A DNA stretch of 64,000 nucleotides, from positions 197,750,507-197,814,506 of the forward strand of contig CM060975.1 of NCBI GenBank assembly GCA_030765065.1. The letters are read 5' to 3'. The DNA is from Deroplatys truncata (lineage: Eukaryota > Arthropoda > Insecta > Mantodea > Mantidae). The notes beneath the pieces are model-generated. The model saw only the letters and a list, made by a program, of their open reading frames with translations. It ran no database searches and was not told where the DNA came from. Position numbers and translations under genes: made by a program. Positions 32,427 through 43,250 of the stretch are shown here, in pieces. Numbering within the stretch: position 1 is the first letter of the stretch; each line of letters begins with the position of its first letter.

Positions 32427-33538
32427 TTTTTACTTTCTCTACTACGTATAGTAAGTAGGGGAAGTATTGCATTCCACCCAAAAATTCGATACCGAGATTT
32501 CACCGAAAATACATGTTTTGAGACCTCCTGAATCCAAAAAAAGCATTTTTGGAAACATGTCCGTGTGTGTGTCTGTCTGTGTGTCTGTGTCTGTGTGTCT
32601 GTCTGTGTGTCTGTGAACAGCATAACTCAAAAACGAACAGTCGGATAAGCACCAAACTTGGTATTTAGGTTCAGTATCATCCAGAGATGCGACACGAAGG
32701 TTTTCAAGAAAATCCCCCCACCCCAGACTACCCTTTACATGGAAGATTTTTCAAAAATTTTAATTTTCTCACAAATGGCTCTAACGATTTTGATGAAAAT
32801 ATCATATCTTTAAGATAATGTCATGAGAAATGAAATGTATATCTCGAATTTTCTGGGAATGTCTCCAAACGTATTCTTCATTGTGAACGACTTTTGCATA
32901 ACTGGTAAACCATAAGAGATAGACAAAATTTTACTACACAAAAAATGTAGATCGCGTTAAAATACACAACTTATGTCATATACATTTCTTTTGTTGAGTG
33001 AACCGTTTTCGAGATATTGCTTGTTATTTCCTTAAATTTTCCAATACTTATACTTTTTCTCAAATTCGTTATTCATTTATTTTATGTCCTGGACATGCAA
33101 AGAGAATGGAATGCGCCACATAGCAACCAGCGTTAAAATATTTGACTATCGCTTAAAAGCTACCATATTCCCCTTGCATTTTCCTTAAAAGTTACCAATA
33201 AGATTGACATCTCGATATCTCGATTAACATGAAGCATATGGAGAATAAGCGTTTGTAAAAATAGTTTGTACAAGAGTAGAGAAAGTTATGTGAGTGTAAT
33301 ACATCAGAATTTTTTTTATGTCCTGTACATACAAAGAGAATGGAATGCGCCACATAGCAACCAGCTCTTAAAAGATTTGACTATCGCTTAAATACTACCA
33401 TATTCCCCTTGCATCTACAAGAAAATTAGCAATAAGATTAACATATCGATTAACATGAAGCATATGGAGAATAAGCGTTTGTAAAAATAGTTTGTACAAG
33501 AGTACGAAAGTCATGTGAGTGTAACACATCAGATTTTT
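32427..33538 (+). mobile_element. Young A/B element with two B modules (A-B-B, subtype II)
   Basis: Module A 32427-33083 (A-end palindrome, GTCT-rich microsatellite at 32562-32612). B1 33084-33317 begins at the palindrome ATGTCCTGGACAT and ends catcagaattttttt. B2 33318-33538 begins ATGTCCTGtACAT and ends ACATCAGATTTTT. Each B carries the arm gaataagcgtttgtaaaaatag and the (near-)terminal inverted repeat. Confidence 0.85.
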
Positions 33539-33601
33539 AGTGTTATTTCGGTGCGCTGTTGAATGAAAACGTGCAAAACGTGCGCTTTCAATGCGGTCTG
33601 A

Positions 33602-33636
33602 CGAAAGTCATCTGAATGTAACACATCAGATTTTTC
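33602..33636 (+). repeat. Detached third B end
   Basis: CGAAAGTCATCTGAATGTAACACATCAGATTTTT-type B terminus, 63 bp downstream of the A-B-B copy, separated by gtgttatttcggtgcgc...gcggtctga sequence of unknown origin. Confidence 0.6.
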
Positions 33637-35189
33637 AGAATTCACCTTTCACCTTTGACATTTGAAATCTATGAGGTTATTTCAGTGCTTTCCGATCTAC
33701 ACTTCAGTTGCACAAGAATTGCAGGTGTTTCGAAATACCTGTTCTGCGTTTATACTTTGCTATCGCCCTCAAATTTATGCCATTGAATTCCTTTTATGCC
33801 CATATTTGCACACCCAAATGCTTTCACTTACATTCTTTATGTAACATTAGCCAATTTGGTGCTATTAATGTCACATAAAGCGGGTTTCTTTTACAATTTA
33901 TATTGCATTTTAATCCTGCGTTTAAAGGAAGAAACTAATAGCATGAAATGTGGAAGGAGGAAAATGGCAATTTCAGTGTATGAAACTTCAACATTTTATA
34001 GGCTTTTTATCACATAGAAGGTCTTAATGATACTAACAAGGTATAAATGCTGTAGTATTTCGAACAAGAAGCACAGGGATTCCGTTATCCCACGTTTTCT
34101 TCACAGTCGGTCAGGCTCACAGCTTGAGATGTATTTACGGCGTTTAGCCAAGAGGGTAGGAGGTAAGGAAACGCCATTTATGTAGACGTGTTTTGTTTCG
34201 CGCTGCTTGACAGAAACCGGTCCCACCATAAAGATTTAGTAAACAACTGCGCAACCGCAAGCAACGGTGTTCACGCTATTTTGTCAATTTTCTCTTTCTT
34301 TCTGTACTTCTGATATATTTTAGGAAAATTTCTGCAATAAATATTAAAGATTAACACAGCTTTGCTTAACGGGTTTCAGCCACGTGGTTATTTGCCCTTA
34401 TATAATCTTAAAAGCACGCGAATGTAGCAACTGAAAGTAACTGCACACATAGTACCGATTTTATTCAAATGAAATTGTTTTTTTTTCGGGATTTTTCTTA
34501 AATCAATCAAAAAGGTTTTAATTTCCTTATTAAAATTTAATATATCCTTTTATAAATGTAACAATAACTAACAATTGTGCGGAGTTGTGATATTTGAACT
34601 ATAATTTAAATAAATGCTCAGTGCAGCTAATTCGAAGTAAATTCATATGAGGCTGAAGTACGCTTTTGCTTGTTTTGTTTATCTATTTACTTTCCTTTAC
34701 GTTTACTTAAGCTAGGTAGAGAAAATGTATTCTACCGCAAAATGTAATAAATAAATTTATGGTTTCCTGTAATCTCCATTACTAACGAAGGCTGTAAATG
34801 ACAGTTGTCGCGTAGAAACTATAAGGAGGAGAAAGTAGAGGGTGGTTGCAAGCACGTAGCGGTTGGGTGCAACCGGCGAGACATTAATCTGGTGTTGAAC
34901 GTTAATGCACTACATAATGCGTATTTTACCTTAATCTTCACCGCTAGATTCTTCTTTATAATCCGAATTCCAAAGGTCACACAATGTAATCCATTTACAA
35001 TTCGAAATTATCAAATTTCACTGCTTCGATAGCAAGCAACCTGATACAAACAGTTTGAAACAGACTACCGCTAATTGGCTAGGAAGCATGTGAACTATGA
35101 TATCGAAGAGTTTTTGCAGTTTGCGCAACCGCCTTCGGTGAGGGAGACTTTAGTTATATAAAACTTAATCAGACTGAAGCAAATCTCAT
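33637..35189. other. Unassigned stretch
   Basis: No gene or repeat family recognised. ORFs of 60-75 codons here have no motif. Confidence 0.45.
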
Positions 35190-35616
35190 ACATTTTTCAC
35201 AGAAAATTCCAGATATTGGTTTTATTCATGTCTATATTTCAAACGTGTGATATTTTAACCAACACTTTGAGAAAATAAAACAAAAAGCTTTTCTTTGCAA
35301 AGGATAGTTTGCAAGGAGAGAATTTCATGAAAATCTTTGTGTTGCTTCCTTGGAAGATGGTGAGCTTAATTACGAAAGACTTCTAATTCGCAGGCGCTCA
35401 CATGCACACAAACATCCGCAATACGCACCGAACTTCTTCTAGAACCATTTAATTTTGGGCTAATGGCACGAAAAACACGTATTATCAGTGAAAAAAATCA
35501 AAATTTAGGATGGAACATAATGCTTTCTCTTATTTTCTTCTAAAGGTAAGCGGCAGAAAAATAAAAATACATTTTAATGCCCCTTTATAAGCACTTCCTT
35601 AATGTGCATGTGATAA
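35190..35616 (-). repeat. Old A/B fragment
   Basis: Reverse mid-A and A-end sequence (cacagaaaattccagatattgg, gaaaatctttgtgttgcttccttgg, ctaaaggtaagcggcagaaaaataaaa). Strongly diverged. Confidence 0.55.
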
Positions 35617-36391
35617 TATAAAAGAAATATCTGATGACACATTCATATGACTTCATCTACCCACTATTGTTTGTGTATCTGAGCAGCATAACTCAAAAAC
35701 GAAGAGTCAGATTTTAAGTTCAGAATCTACCAAGGATGCGAGAGGAAGGTTTTCATGAAAATCCTCTACTATAGTTTATTTTTATATAGCTGCACGTTAA
35801 TCTGAATAAGCCTTTAAGAAATAGGTGTAAGCGGGATAGAGGGAACCGAAACGATAGTCAGATGTTTAAATACCGCTTCAATATATGCTGGCTAGAAATT
35901 ACATCATACCGTTTCCATGATACCGCGAGAAACAACTGAAAAGCGACAGCACTTTTAAAAATGACAAAAGTATTGAAAAATCAATCAATAACAACAAATA
36001 TCTCGAAAATGGCTAATGATACAAGGTATTTGGAATAAATTGTGTGTTTTAAAGAAATCTACAATCCTGTGTTGTGCGTTTTGTTTATTTCTTGTGGTTT
36101 ACCTACCAGTCATGCAGAATTATAGAAAATTCCTTCCGAATGAAGAGAGCTTCACAGGGTATTCCCAGAAAATTCAAGATATACATTTTATTTGCCGTGT
36201 AAACCTCTTAAACCTATAGTATTTTAATCAAAATGGTTGGAGATATTTTTGAGAAAATCAAAAATTTTGTAAAATATTCCATGTAAATGGTAGTTTGGGG
36301 TGGGGATATTTTCTTAAAAATCCTCGTTTCGCATCCTTGTAATATTCTGAACTTAAAATGGTATTTTTCCGAATTTTCCGTTTTGAGTTAT

Positions 36392-36428
<37 letters not shown>

Positions 36429-36487
36429 ACCTTTTTCTAAAAGAATGTTCCTTTTCACTTTATCTGCCATTTACATACTAGGTATAG
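35617..36487 (-). repeat. Old A/B element containing a small inverted block
   Basis: The B end in reverse starts at 35617 (aatatctgatgacacattcatatgac). At 35661-35766 the orientation flips to plus (gcagcataactcaaaaacgaag, gatgcgagaggaaggttttc). From 35767 the reverse element resumes (ctgcacgttaatctgaataagcc) through A to a (CA)n at 36390-36425 and the A end near 36487. Confidence 0.6.
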
Positions 36488-36560
36488 AAGGTATTGCATG
36501 CCACCCAAAAGTTCGATACCGAGATTACACCGGCAGTACATGTTTTTAAGAAATATGTCC

Positions 36561-36608
<48 letters not shown>
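36390..36608. repeat. Paired (CA)n and (GT)n microsatellites
   Basis: (CA)n at 36390-36425 and (GT)n at 36561-36608, in inverted arrangement at equivalent positions of two head-to-head A/B copies. Confidence 0.9.
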
Positions 36609-36609
<1 letters not shown>

Positions 36610-37276
36610 CAACATAATTAAAAAACGAAAAAAACCTATTTAGGTTAAGTATTTCTCAAAAATATAACACGAGGATTTTCTTGAATGCCAAATTACCCTT
36701 TACATAAAACACCTTTCGAAACTTTAATTATCTAGAAAATGGCTCTAACCACATATTAAATATATTTACATGTCAAGGAAAATTTAAATCTTGAATGTTC
36801 TGGAAATAGTTTGTGTAGTCATCTTCATTCCGAAGGAATCTTGTATAACTGGTAAATGTTAAGCGATAGCGATAAACGAAAACGCAGCACAAAGAAAAGT
36901 AGATATTTTTAAAATACTCAATTTATTTAAAATAACTTTTATTTTGTGGCATCAGTCATTTCCGCGATATCCGTTATTAATGGTTCGAATTGTTCAATAC
37001 TTAGCCATTCTTTTAAGTCCTGACAACATTTAATTGTTTCTCGCGATTGCACAGAAAGAGTATGGAATTTTAAGGCCAACATATAGCGCCCAGTTCTTAA
37101 ACATTTGACTATCGCTGTACTCCTTGTATCTATAGCGAAATGTGCAATGTAGGTATTTCTGGAAAGGTTTATCTCGATTAAATTAAAGTGGATAGGGAAA
37201 CAACCTTTTGTACGAATAATTTATATACCCACTAAAAAGTGAGAGGGTACAGAAAGTCATGTGAATGTAACACACA
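36488..37276 (+). repeat. Old A/B element, plus copy fused A-end to A-end
   Basis: Begins ggtatagaaggtattgcatgccaccc immediately after the A end of the minus copy, with a (GT)n at 36561-36608, and runs to a B end near 37276 (gagggtacagaaagtcatgtgaatgtaacacac). With 35767-36487 it forms an inverted repeat whose arms each carry a dinucleotide tract. Confidence 0.65.
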
Positions 37277-37282
37277 CGATTT

Positions 37283-37393
37283 TTTATTCGGGGGCCTCAA
37301 AACATGTATTTCCGGTGAAATCTCAAATTCGGAATTTCGGATGGATTACAAACTTCCTCTTATCTGTTATAGGTAGGTGGCAGAGAAAGTAAA
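37283..37393 (-). repeat. A-end fragment of old A/B element
   Basis: gggggcctcaaaacatgtatttccgg through acttcctcttatctgttatagg to GGCAGAGAAAGTAAAAG. Only the terminal 110 bp. Confidence 0.65.
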
Positions 37394-37819
37394 AGGGAAA
37401 CGAAAAGAAGCTAACTATGTAAAAGAATAATAAAAGTATTTATATACAGAGTAGGCATTGAAATCAAGACTGTACAATATCTCCAAAGCTAAGCGTTGTA
37501 GAAAGAAATGTCTTGAATAAAAGTTGCTTGATATTATGGGGGAAGGCAAATGCCAATAGCCGTGTTTTATTCGCAGGACGTTGTGTTGATTATTTTAGGG
37601 CCAATTTAATTTTTTTAAACGAAAACCTACTTTTTTGTTGTTTTCTCATTCCTCATAAAAAACTAAACAACATTTGTATAAAGCACTTTATCATGGTTCT
37701 TACATCATCGTAAATAACAACGAAAATTCTGAATGGCTGTGTATGAAGAGAGCAATGAATGGTTGGACCATCCATGGTCATTTGAGGGTCAAGTGGCGTT
37801 TCGTAATTGATAACCAACA
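37394..37819. other. Unassigned stretch
   Basis: No recognisable feature. Confidence 0.45.
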
Positions 37820-38730
37820 TTTTTACTTTCTCTACTACGTATAGTAATTAGGGGAAGTATTGTATTCCACCCAAAAATTCGATACCGAGATTTCACCGGA
37901 AATACATGTTTTGAGACCCCCTGAATCCAAAAAAAAACATTTTTGGAAACATGTCCGTGTGTGTCTGTCTGTGTGTGTGTCTGTGAACAGCATAACTCAG
38001 AAACGAACAGTCGGATAAACACCAAACTTGGTATTTAGGTTCAGTATCTTCCAGGGATGCGACACGAAGGTTTTCAACAAAATCCCCCCACCCCAGGATA
38101 CCCTTTACATGGAAGATTTTTCGAAAATTTTAATTTTCTCAAAATTGGCTCTAACGATTTTGATTAAAATATCACAGGTTTAATATATTGTCATGACAAA
38201 TAAAACGTATATCTTGAATTTTCTGGGAATGTCTCCAAAAGTGTTCTTCATTGCGAACGACATTTGCATAACCGGTAAACCATAAGAGATAGAGAAAATT
38301 TTACTACACAAAAAATATAGATCGCGTTAAAATACACAATTCATGTCATATACATTTTTTTGTTGAGTGAACCATTTTCGAGATATTGCTTGTTATTCTC
38401 TTAAATTTTTCAATACTTATTTTCTTAAATGGGAATTCGTTATTCATTTTTTTGTCTTTGATATGCAAAGAGTATTAATCTGTGGCAAAGGGAGTGGTGC
38501 TGCACCTAGCAACCAGCTATTAAGAGATATGTATGTGCTTAAAGGCTACTGTATTTCCAAATTGCCCTTTAAATATATTATCCCCTTACATCTACAAGAA
38601 AATTAGCAATAAGATAGAGTCTGCAAATGTTTATCTCGATTAACATGAAGTAGATGGAGAATAAGCGTTTGTAAAAATAGTTTGTACAAGAGTAGAGAAA
38701 TTCATGTGAGTGTAACACATCAGATTTTTT
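37820..38730 (+). mobile_element. Young A/B element, full copy (B subtype I)
   Basis: TTTTTACTTTCTCTACTACG at the start, a short GT/GTCT tract near 37955-37985, all of module A, then B subtype I (gatatgcaaagagtattaatc, ggtgctgcacctagcaaccag) to AGTAGAGAAATTCATGTGAG and ACATCAGATTTTTT at 38730. The B-end inverted repeat has one mismatch. Confidence 0.85.
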
Positions 38731-39284
38731 ACTTTGTTTCCTTATTCCTCATCACAAAATAAACAGCGTTTTATAAACCATTTTCTAAAAGAAAGCAGCA
38801 TACAAAATGTAGGATCCCATTTAAACAAAAATTACATTTATTCAACACAGCCAAGACAGTTCTTTCTACAACACTTGTTTTGGAGTTATTGTACAGTCTC
38901 AACCTAAATGGGTCAACCTGTATATATTACCAATAGGTATCTTTGCAAAATGACACGAGAGGCTTAGACCTAAGCGTTTATAAAGTGATCTGGTTCTGCT
39001 TGCAGCTTTCAGATTTTCTGTGAACGGGTTGTTGTGCCTAAGGCTGCTAAATTATTGCCTTTTATGTCGTGGAAAAAACAGGGTTGATATAAATCAAACA
39101 CAAATTGCTCCTAATATTGTTTCTTGAAGGAGAGAATGAGGACACATGCGAAGCGTATCAGCCGGTCAACCACTTTGTTTCACAAATCGCGACTCGTGCA
39201 TCCTATAATGTGAACCGATGGAAAGAGCTTTACACAAACATTGTAGTTATCTTCCTGACACTGTTCACTGACTATTTGCTTTCC
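38731..39284. other. Unassigned stretch
   Basis: 38790-38935 (ttacatttattcaacacagcc, gggtcaacctgtata) resembles an eroded end of a DNA transposon but is too weak to assign. The rest is unrecognised. Confidence 0.35.
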
Positions 39285-39456
39285 TATTTGTATTTGTATT
39301 TTATTTCCATAATACTATACAAAATTTTTACAAATTTTAATACATTACTTTGAGTTGCTATTTTTTCTTTCTTTTATCCATCATGCATTTTAACACCATG
39401 GTCATTTATGCATGGTGGGTCATAACAAATTCATATTGCTTTATTTTTCTAAACCA
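39285..39456 (-). pseudogene. LINE 3' end, separated from its body by the A/B array
   Basis: On minus the sequence reads AATGGTTTAGAAAAATAAAG near the array junction. It resembles the equivalent AATGGATTAGAAAAGTAA of the LINE at 10618. It then ends GGAAATAAAATACAAATACAAATA, a poly(A) signal with short tandem tail repeats typical of LINE 3' ends. I infer that this is the 3' end of the LINE whose body resumes at 42092. Confidence 0.5.
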
Positions 39457-42091
39457 TTTTTACTTTCTCTACTACGTATAGTAAGTAGGGGAAGTATTGC
39501 ATTCCACCCAAAAATTCGATACCGAGATTTCACCGGAAATGCATGTTTTGAGACCTCCTGAATCCAAAAAAAGCATTTTTGGAAACATGTCGTGTGTGTG
39601 TGTGTCTGTGTGTGTGTATGTATGTGTGTCTGTGTGTGTGTGTGTGTCTGTGTGTCTGTGAACAGCATAACTCAAAAACGAACAGTCGGATAAGCACCAA
39701 GCTTGGTATTTAGGTTCAGTATCTTCCAGAGATGCGACACGAAGGTTTTCAAGAAAATCCCCCCACCCCAGACTACCCTTTGCATGGAAGATTTTTCGAA
39801 AATTTTAATTTTCTCAAAAATGGCTCTAACTATTTTGATGAAAATATCATATGTTTAAGATAATGTCATGAGAAATGAAATGTATATCTCGAATTTTCTG
39901 GGAATGTCTCCAAAAGTATTCTTCATTGTGAACGACTTTTGCATAACTGGTAAACCATAAGAGATAGACAAAATTTTACTACACAACAAATGTAGATCGC
40001 GTTAAAATACACAACTTATGTCATATACATTTCTTTTGTTGAGTGAACCGTTTTCGAGATATTGCTTGTTATTTCCTTAAATTTTCCAATACTTATACTT
40101 TTTCTCAAATTCGTTATTCATTTTTTACTTTCTCTACTACGTATAGTAAGTAGGGGAAGTATTGCATTCCACCCAAAAATTCGGTACCGAGATTTCACCG
40201 GAAACACACGTTTTGAGACCTCCTGAATCCAAAAAAAGCATTTTTGGAAACATGTCCGTGTGTGTGTGTCTGTGTGTGTGTGTGTGTCTGTGTGTGTGTC
40301 TGTGTGTGTGTCTGTGAACAGCATAACTCAAAAACGAACAATCGGATAAGCACCAAACTTGGTATTTAGGCTCAGTATTTTCCAGAGATGCGACACGAAG
40401 GTTTTCAAGAAAATCCCCCCACCCCAGACTACCCTTTACATGGAACATTTTTCGAAAATTTTAATTTTCTCAAAAATGGCTCTAACGATTTTGATGAAAA
40501 TATCATATGTTTAGGGTAGTGTCATGAGAAATGAAATGTATATCTCGAATTTTCTGGGAATGTCTCCAAAAGTATTCTTCATTGTGAACGACTTTTGCAT
40601 AACTGGTAAACCATAAGAGATAGACAAAATTTTACTACACAAAAAATGTAGATCGCGTTAAAATACACAACTTATGTCATATACATTTCTTTTGTTGAGT
40701 GAACCGTTTTCGAGATATTGCTTGTTATTTCCTTAAATTTTCCAATACTTACTCTCAAATGCGTTATTACTTTCTCTACTACGTACAGTAAGTAGGGGAA
40801 GTATTGCATTCCACCCAAAAATTCGATACCGAGATTTCACCGGAAATACATGTTTTGAGACCTCCTGAATCCAAAAAAAGCATTTTTGGAAACATGTCCG
40901 TGTGTGTGTCTGTGTGTGTGTGTGTCTGTGTGTGTGTGTCTGTGTGTCTGTGTGTGTGTGAACAGCATAACTCAAAAACGAACAGTCGGATAAACACCAA
41001 ACTTGGTATTTAGGTTCAGTATCTTCCAGAGATGCGACACGAAGGTTTTCAAGAAAATCCCCCCACCCCAGACTACCCTTTACATGGAACATTTTTCGAA
41101 AATTTTAATTTTCTCAAAAATGGCTCTAACGATTTTGATGAAAATATCATATGTTTAAGATAATATCATGAGAAATGAAATGTATATCTCGAATTTTCTG
41201 GGAATGTCTCCAAAAGTATTCTTCATTCTGAACGACTTTTGCATAACTGGTAAACTATAAGAGATAGACAAAATTTTACTACACAAAAAATATAGATCGC
41301 GTTAAAATACACAACTTATGTCATATACATTTCTTTTGTTGAGTGAACCGTTTTCGAGATATTGCTTGTTATTTCCTTAAATATTTCAATACTTATACTT
41401 CTTCTCAAACTCGTTATTCATTTTTTTTATGTCCTGGACATGCAAAGAGAATGAAATGCGCCAAAATATTTGACTATCGCTTATAACCTACCATATTCTC
41501 CTTGCATCTACAAGAAAATTACCAATAAGATTGACATCTCGATATCTCGATTAACATGAAGCATATGGAGAATAGGCGTTTGTAAAAATAGATTGTACAA
41601 GAGTAGAGAAAGTCATGTGAGTGAAACACATCAGATTTTTCATTTTTTTTATGTCCTGGACATGCAAAGAGAATGGAATGCGCCACATAGCAACCAGCGT
41701 TAAAATATTTGACTATCGCTTAAAAGCTACCATATTTTCCTTGCATCTACAAGAAAATTAGCAATAAGATTGACATCTCGATATCTCGATTAACATGAAG
41801 CATATGGAGAATAGGCGTTTGTAAAATTAGGTTGTACAAGAGTAGAGAAAGTCATGTGAGTGTAACACATCAGATTTTTTATGTCCTGGACATGCAAAGA
41901 GAATGGAATGCGCCACATAGCAACCAGCGTTAAAATATTTGACTATCGCTTAAAACCTACCATATTCCCCTTGCATCTACATGAAAATTACCAATAAGAT
42001 TGACATCTCGATATCTCGATTAACATGAAGCATATGGAGAATAAGCGTTTGTAAAATTAGATTGTACAAGAGTGTAACACATCAGATTTTT
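39457..42091 (+). mobile_element. A/B element tandem array A-A-A-B-B-B (subtype II)
   Basis: A1 39457-40121, A2 40122-40768, A3 40769-41428; B1 41429-41640, B2 41651-41880, B3 41881-42091. Each A starts with ACTTTCTCTACTACGTA and the palindrome and has its own GT/GTCT microsatellite of different length. Each ends ...CTCGTTATTCA or GCGTTATT. Each B starts at the palindrome ATGTCCTGGACAT and ends ACATCAGATTTTT; B3 lacks AGAGAAAGTCATGTG. Most joins fall in T-runs; the A2/A3 join is ATTACTTTC. The modules are near-identical by eye, so the array is recent. The ORFs of 67-119 aa across it are repeat sequence. Confidence 0.9.
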
Positions 42092-42714
42092 CTCTTAGTC
42101 TCCCCATATATTCTCCTATTCTTTTTATATCCTCTCCTTTTGTATTTTCGTTATCCTAACTTTTAATACTTCTTTGTTAACATTCTCCCATTCTTTAGGT
42201 AAAAACTGATCTCTCCACAACTTAGTTTCTTCACATTCAATTATATAATGCAAATCATTATCTGCCTCTCCATAAAGAGGACATCCATCCAAATTCGCTC
42301 CCTTCCTATCTCCCCTTAGCCTATGTGCACTTAATCTAGACCAGGTCCTCCCTTCTCTCACTAACCTATTACCTGCATCCACATACTTCTCCCTTCCCCA
42401 GTCCACCTTTAATTGTCTATATAGTTCCCAACTTTTCTTTCCTTCCAGACTTTGAAATAATTCTTGTTTCTCTATATCTTCTACTCTGTTCCTCATTTTT
42501 TTCCAGAAACCTTTAACTAACCCCTCTCTCTCCTCCCATAAGTTAACCATTCCTATTTCCTATAACATTCTCCTTATTCCTTGTGCCCAGTTCATCCCAT
42601 CACTGGATTTTTCTTGTATTATTAAACATTGCTTCAAGATATTATGCTCGTCCAATGATTTCAATCTATGCCAATGTTTAAGGGTCCTTTCTACTATCAT
42701 GCTTACTTATTATT

Positions 42715-42751
<37 letters not shown>

Positions 42752-42960
42752 TGTATTGCTCTAATGAATTTTGAACTTAGTCCCTTACTTCTCAGTTCAA
42801 TCCATAGAGCCTCTCTATCTATAGTATCAAATGCCTTCTTTAAGTCAATAAATACCATATATACGCTACCTTTTTTAATACTTAAGTATTTATCTATAAT
42901 ACTAATTTTCTTTACTACTGAGTGTTGTTTTTTGTATTATATTATACTCTGTAACTTTTA
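42092..42960 (-). pseudogene. Non-LTR retrotransposon (LINE), internally deleted
   Basis: Minus strand, N to C: SIIDKYLSIKKG then VFIDLKKAFDTIDRE (42856-42808), the reverse-transcriptase motif A with its catalytic Asp; LWIELRSKGL; then an (AT)n tract at 42718-42749 where the rest of the palm (motifs B-D) should be. After it come HWHRLKSLDEHNILKQC (about 42670), a stop near 42560, then a 141-aa C-terminal piece (42550-42125) with RLSAHRLRGDRKG and a zinc pattern CPLYGEADNDLHYIIEC, in which the second Cys is Tyr. Deletion, stop and lost Cys show it is dead. It resembles the LINE at 10618. Confidence 0.8.
42718..42749. repeat. (TA)n microsatellite at a LINE deletion point
   Basis: About 16 TA units between LINE motif A and the C-terminal region. 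Confidence 0.9.
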
Positions 42961-43250
42961 TTTGTTGGATTGTTCAATTACTTCTCAGTTCGAGGAACCA
43001 TATAGGCTAAACTCTATGCTCTGTCCTAGGTTGTTGCATTTCCATTACGTTCACTGAATCTGCGAAGCATTACTGCTGGATGATGTATTTGTCTAAATAA
43101 AAAATACTCCTCAAGAAATAACCGCTGAAATTAAAAGCAAGTACAATGAAGGTTTATACAGGATGCGCCACATTAATTAGTGTTGCAAATCAGTGTATCA
43201 TAAGGGGCAGTAGGACTGTGTTTTTAGGTAAAAAAAGACAATACTTTCGA
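42961..43250. other. Unassigned spacer
   Basis: TACAGGATGCGCCACATTAA near 43158 resembles a degraded Tc1/mariner terminus. Nothing else is recognised. Confidence 0.35.

Noticed and set aside
40137-41092. Recurring 100-119 aa ORFs in module A (containing VWCLSDCSFLSYAV and GGLKTCISGE)
   Set aside because: They recur only because the copies share ancestry. The frame runs through the microsatellite (His-Thr runs), shifts between copies and has no family match.
39457-42091. Satellite or CRISPR-like array
   Set aside because: The repeats are about 210 and 660 bp modules with element termini, not short repeats with unique spacers or a uniform satellite.
42668-43057. 129-codon plus-strand ORF with an Ile-Tyr run
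   Set aside because: Antisense to LINE motif A and spanning the (TA)n tract.
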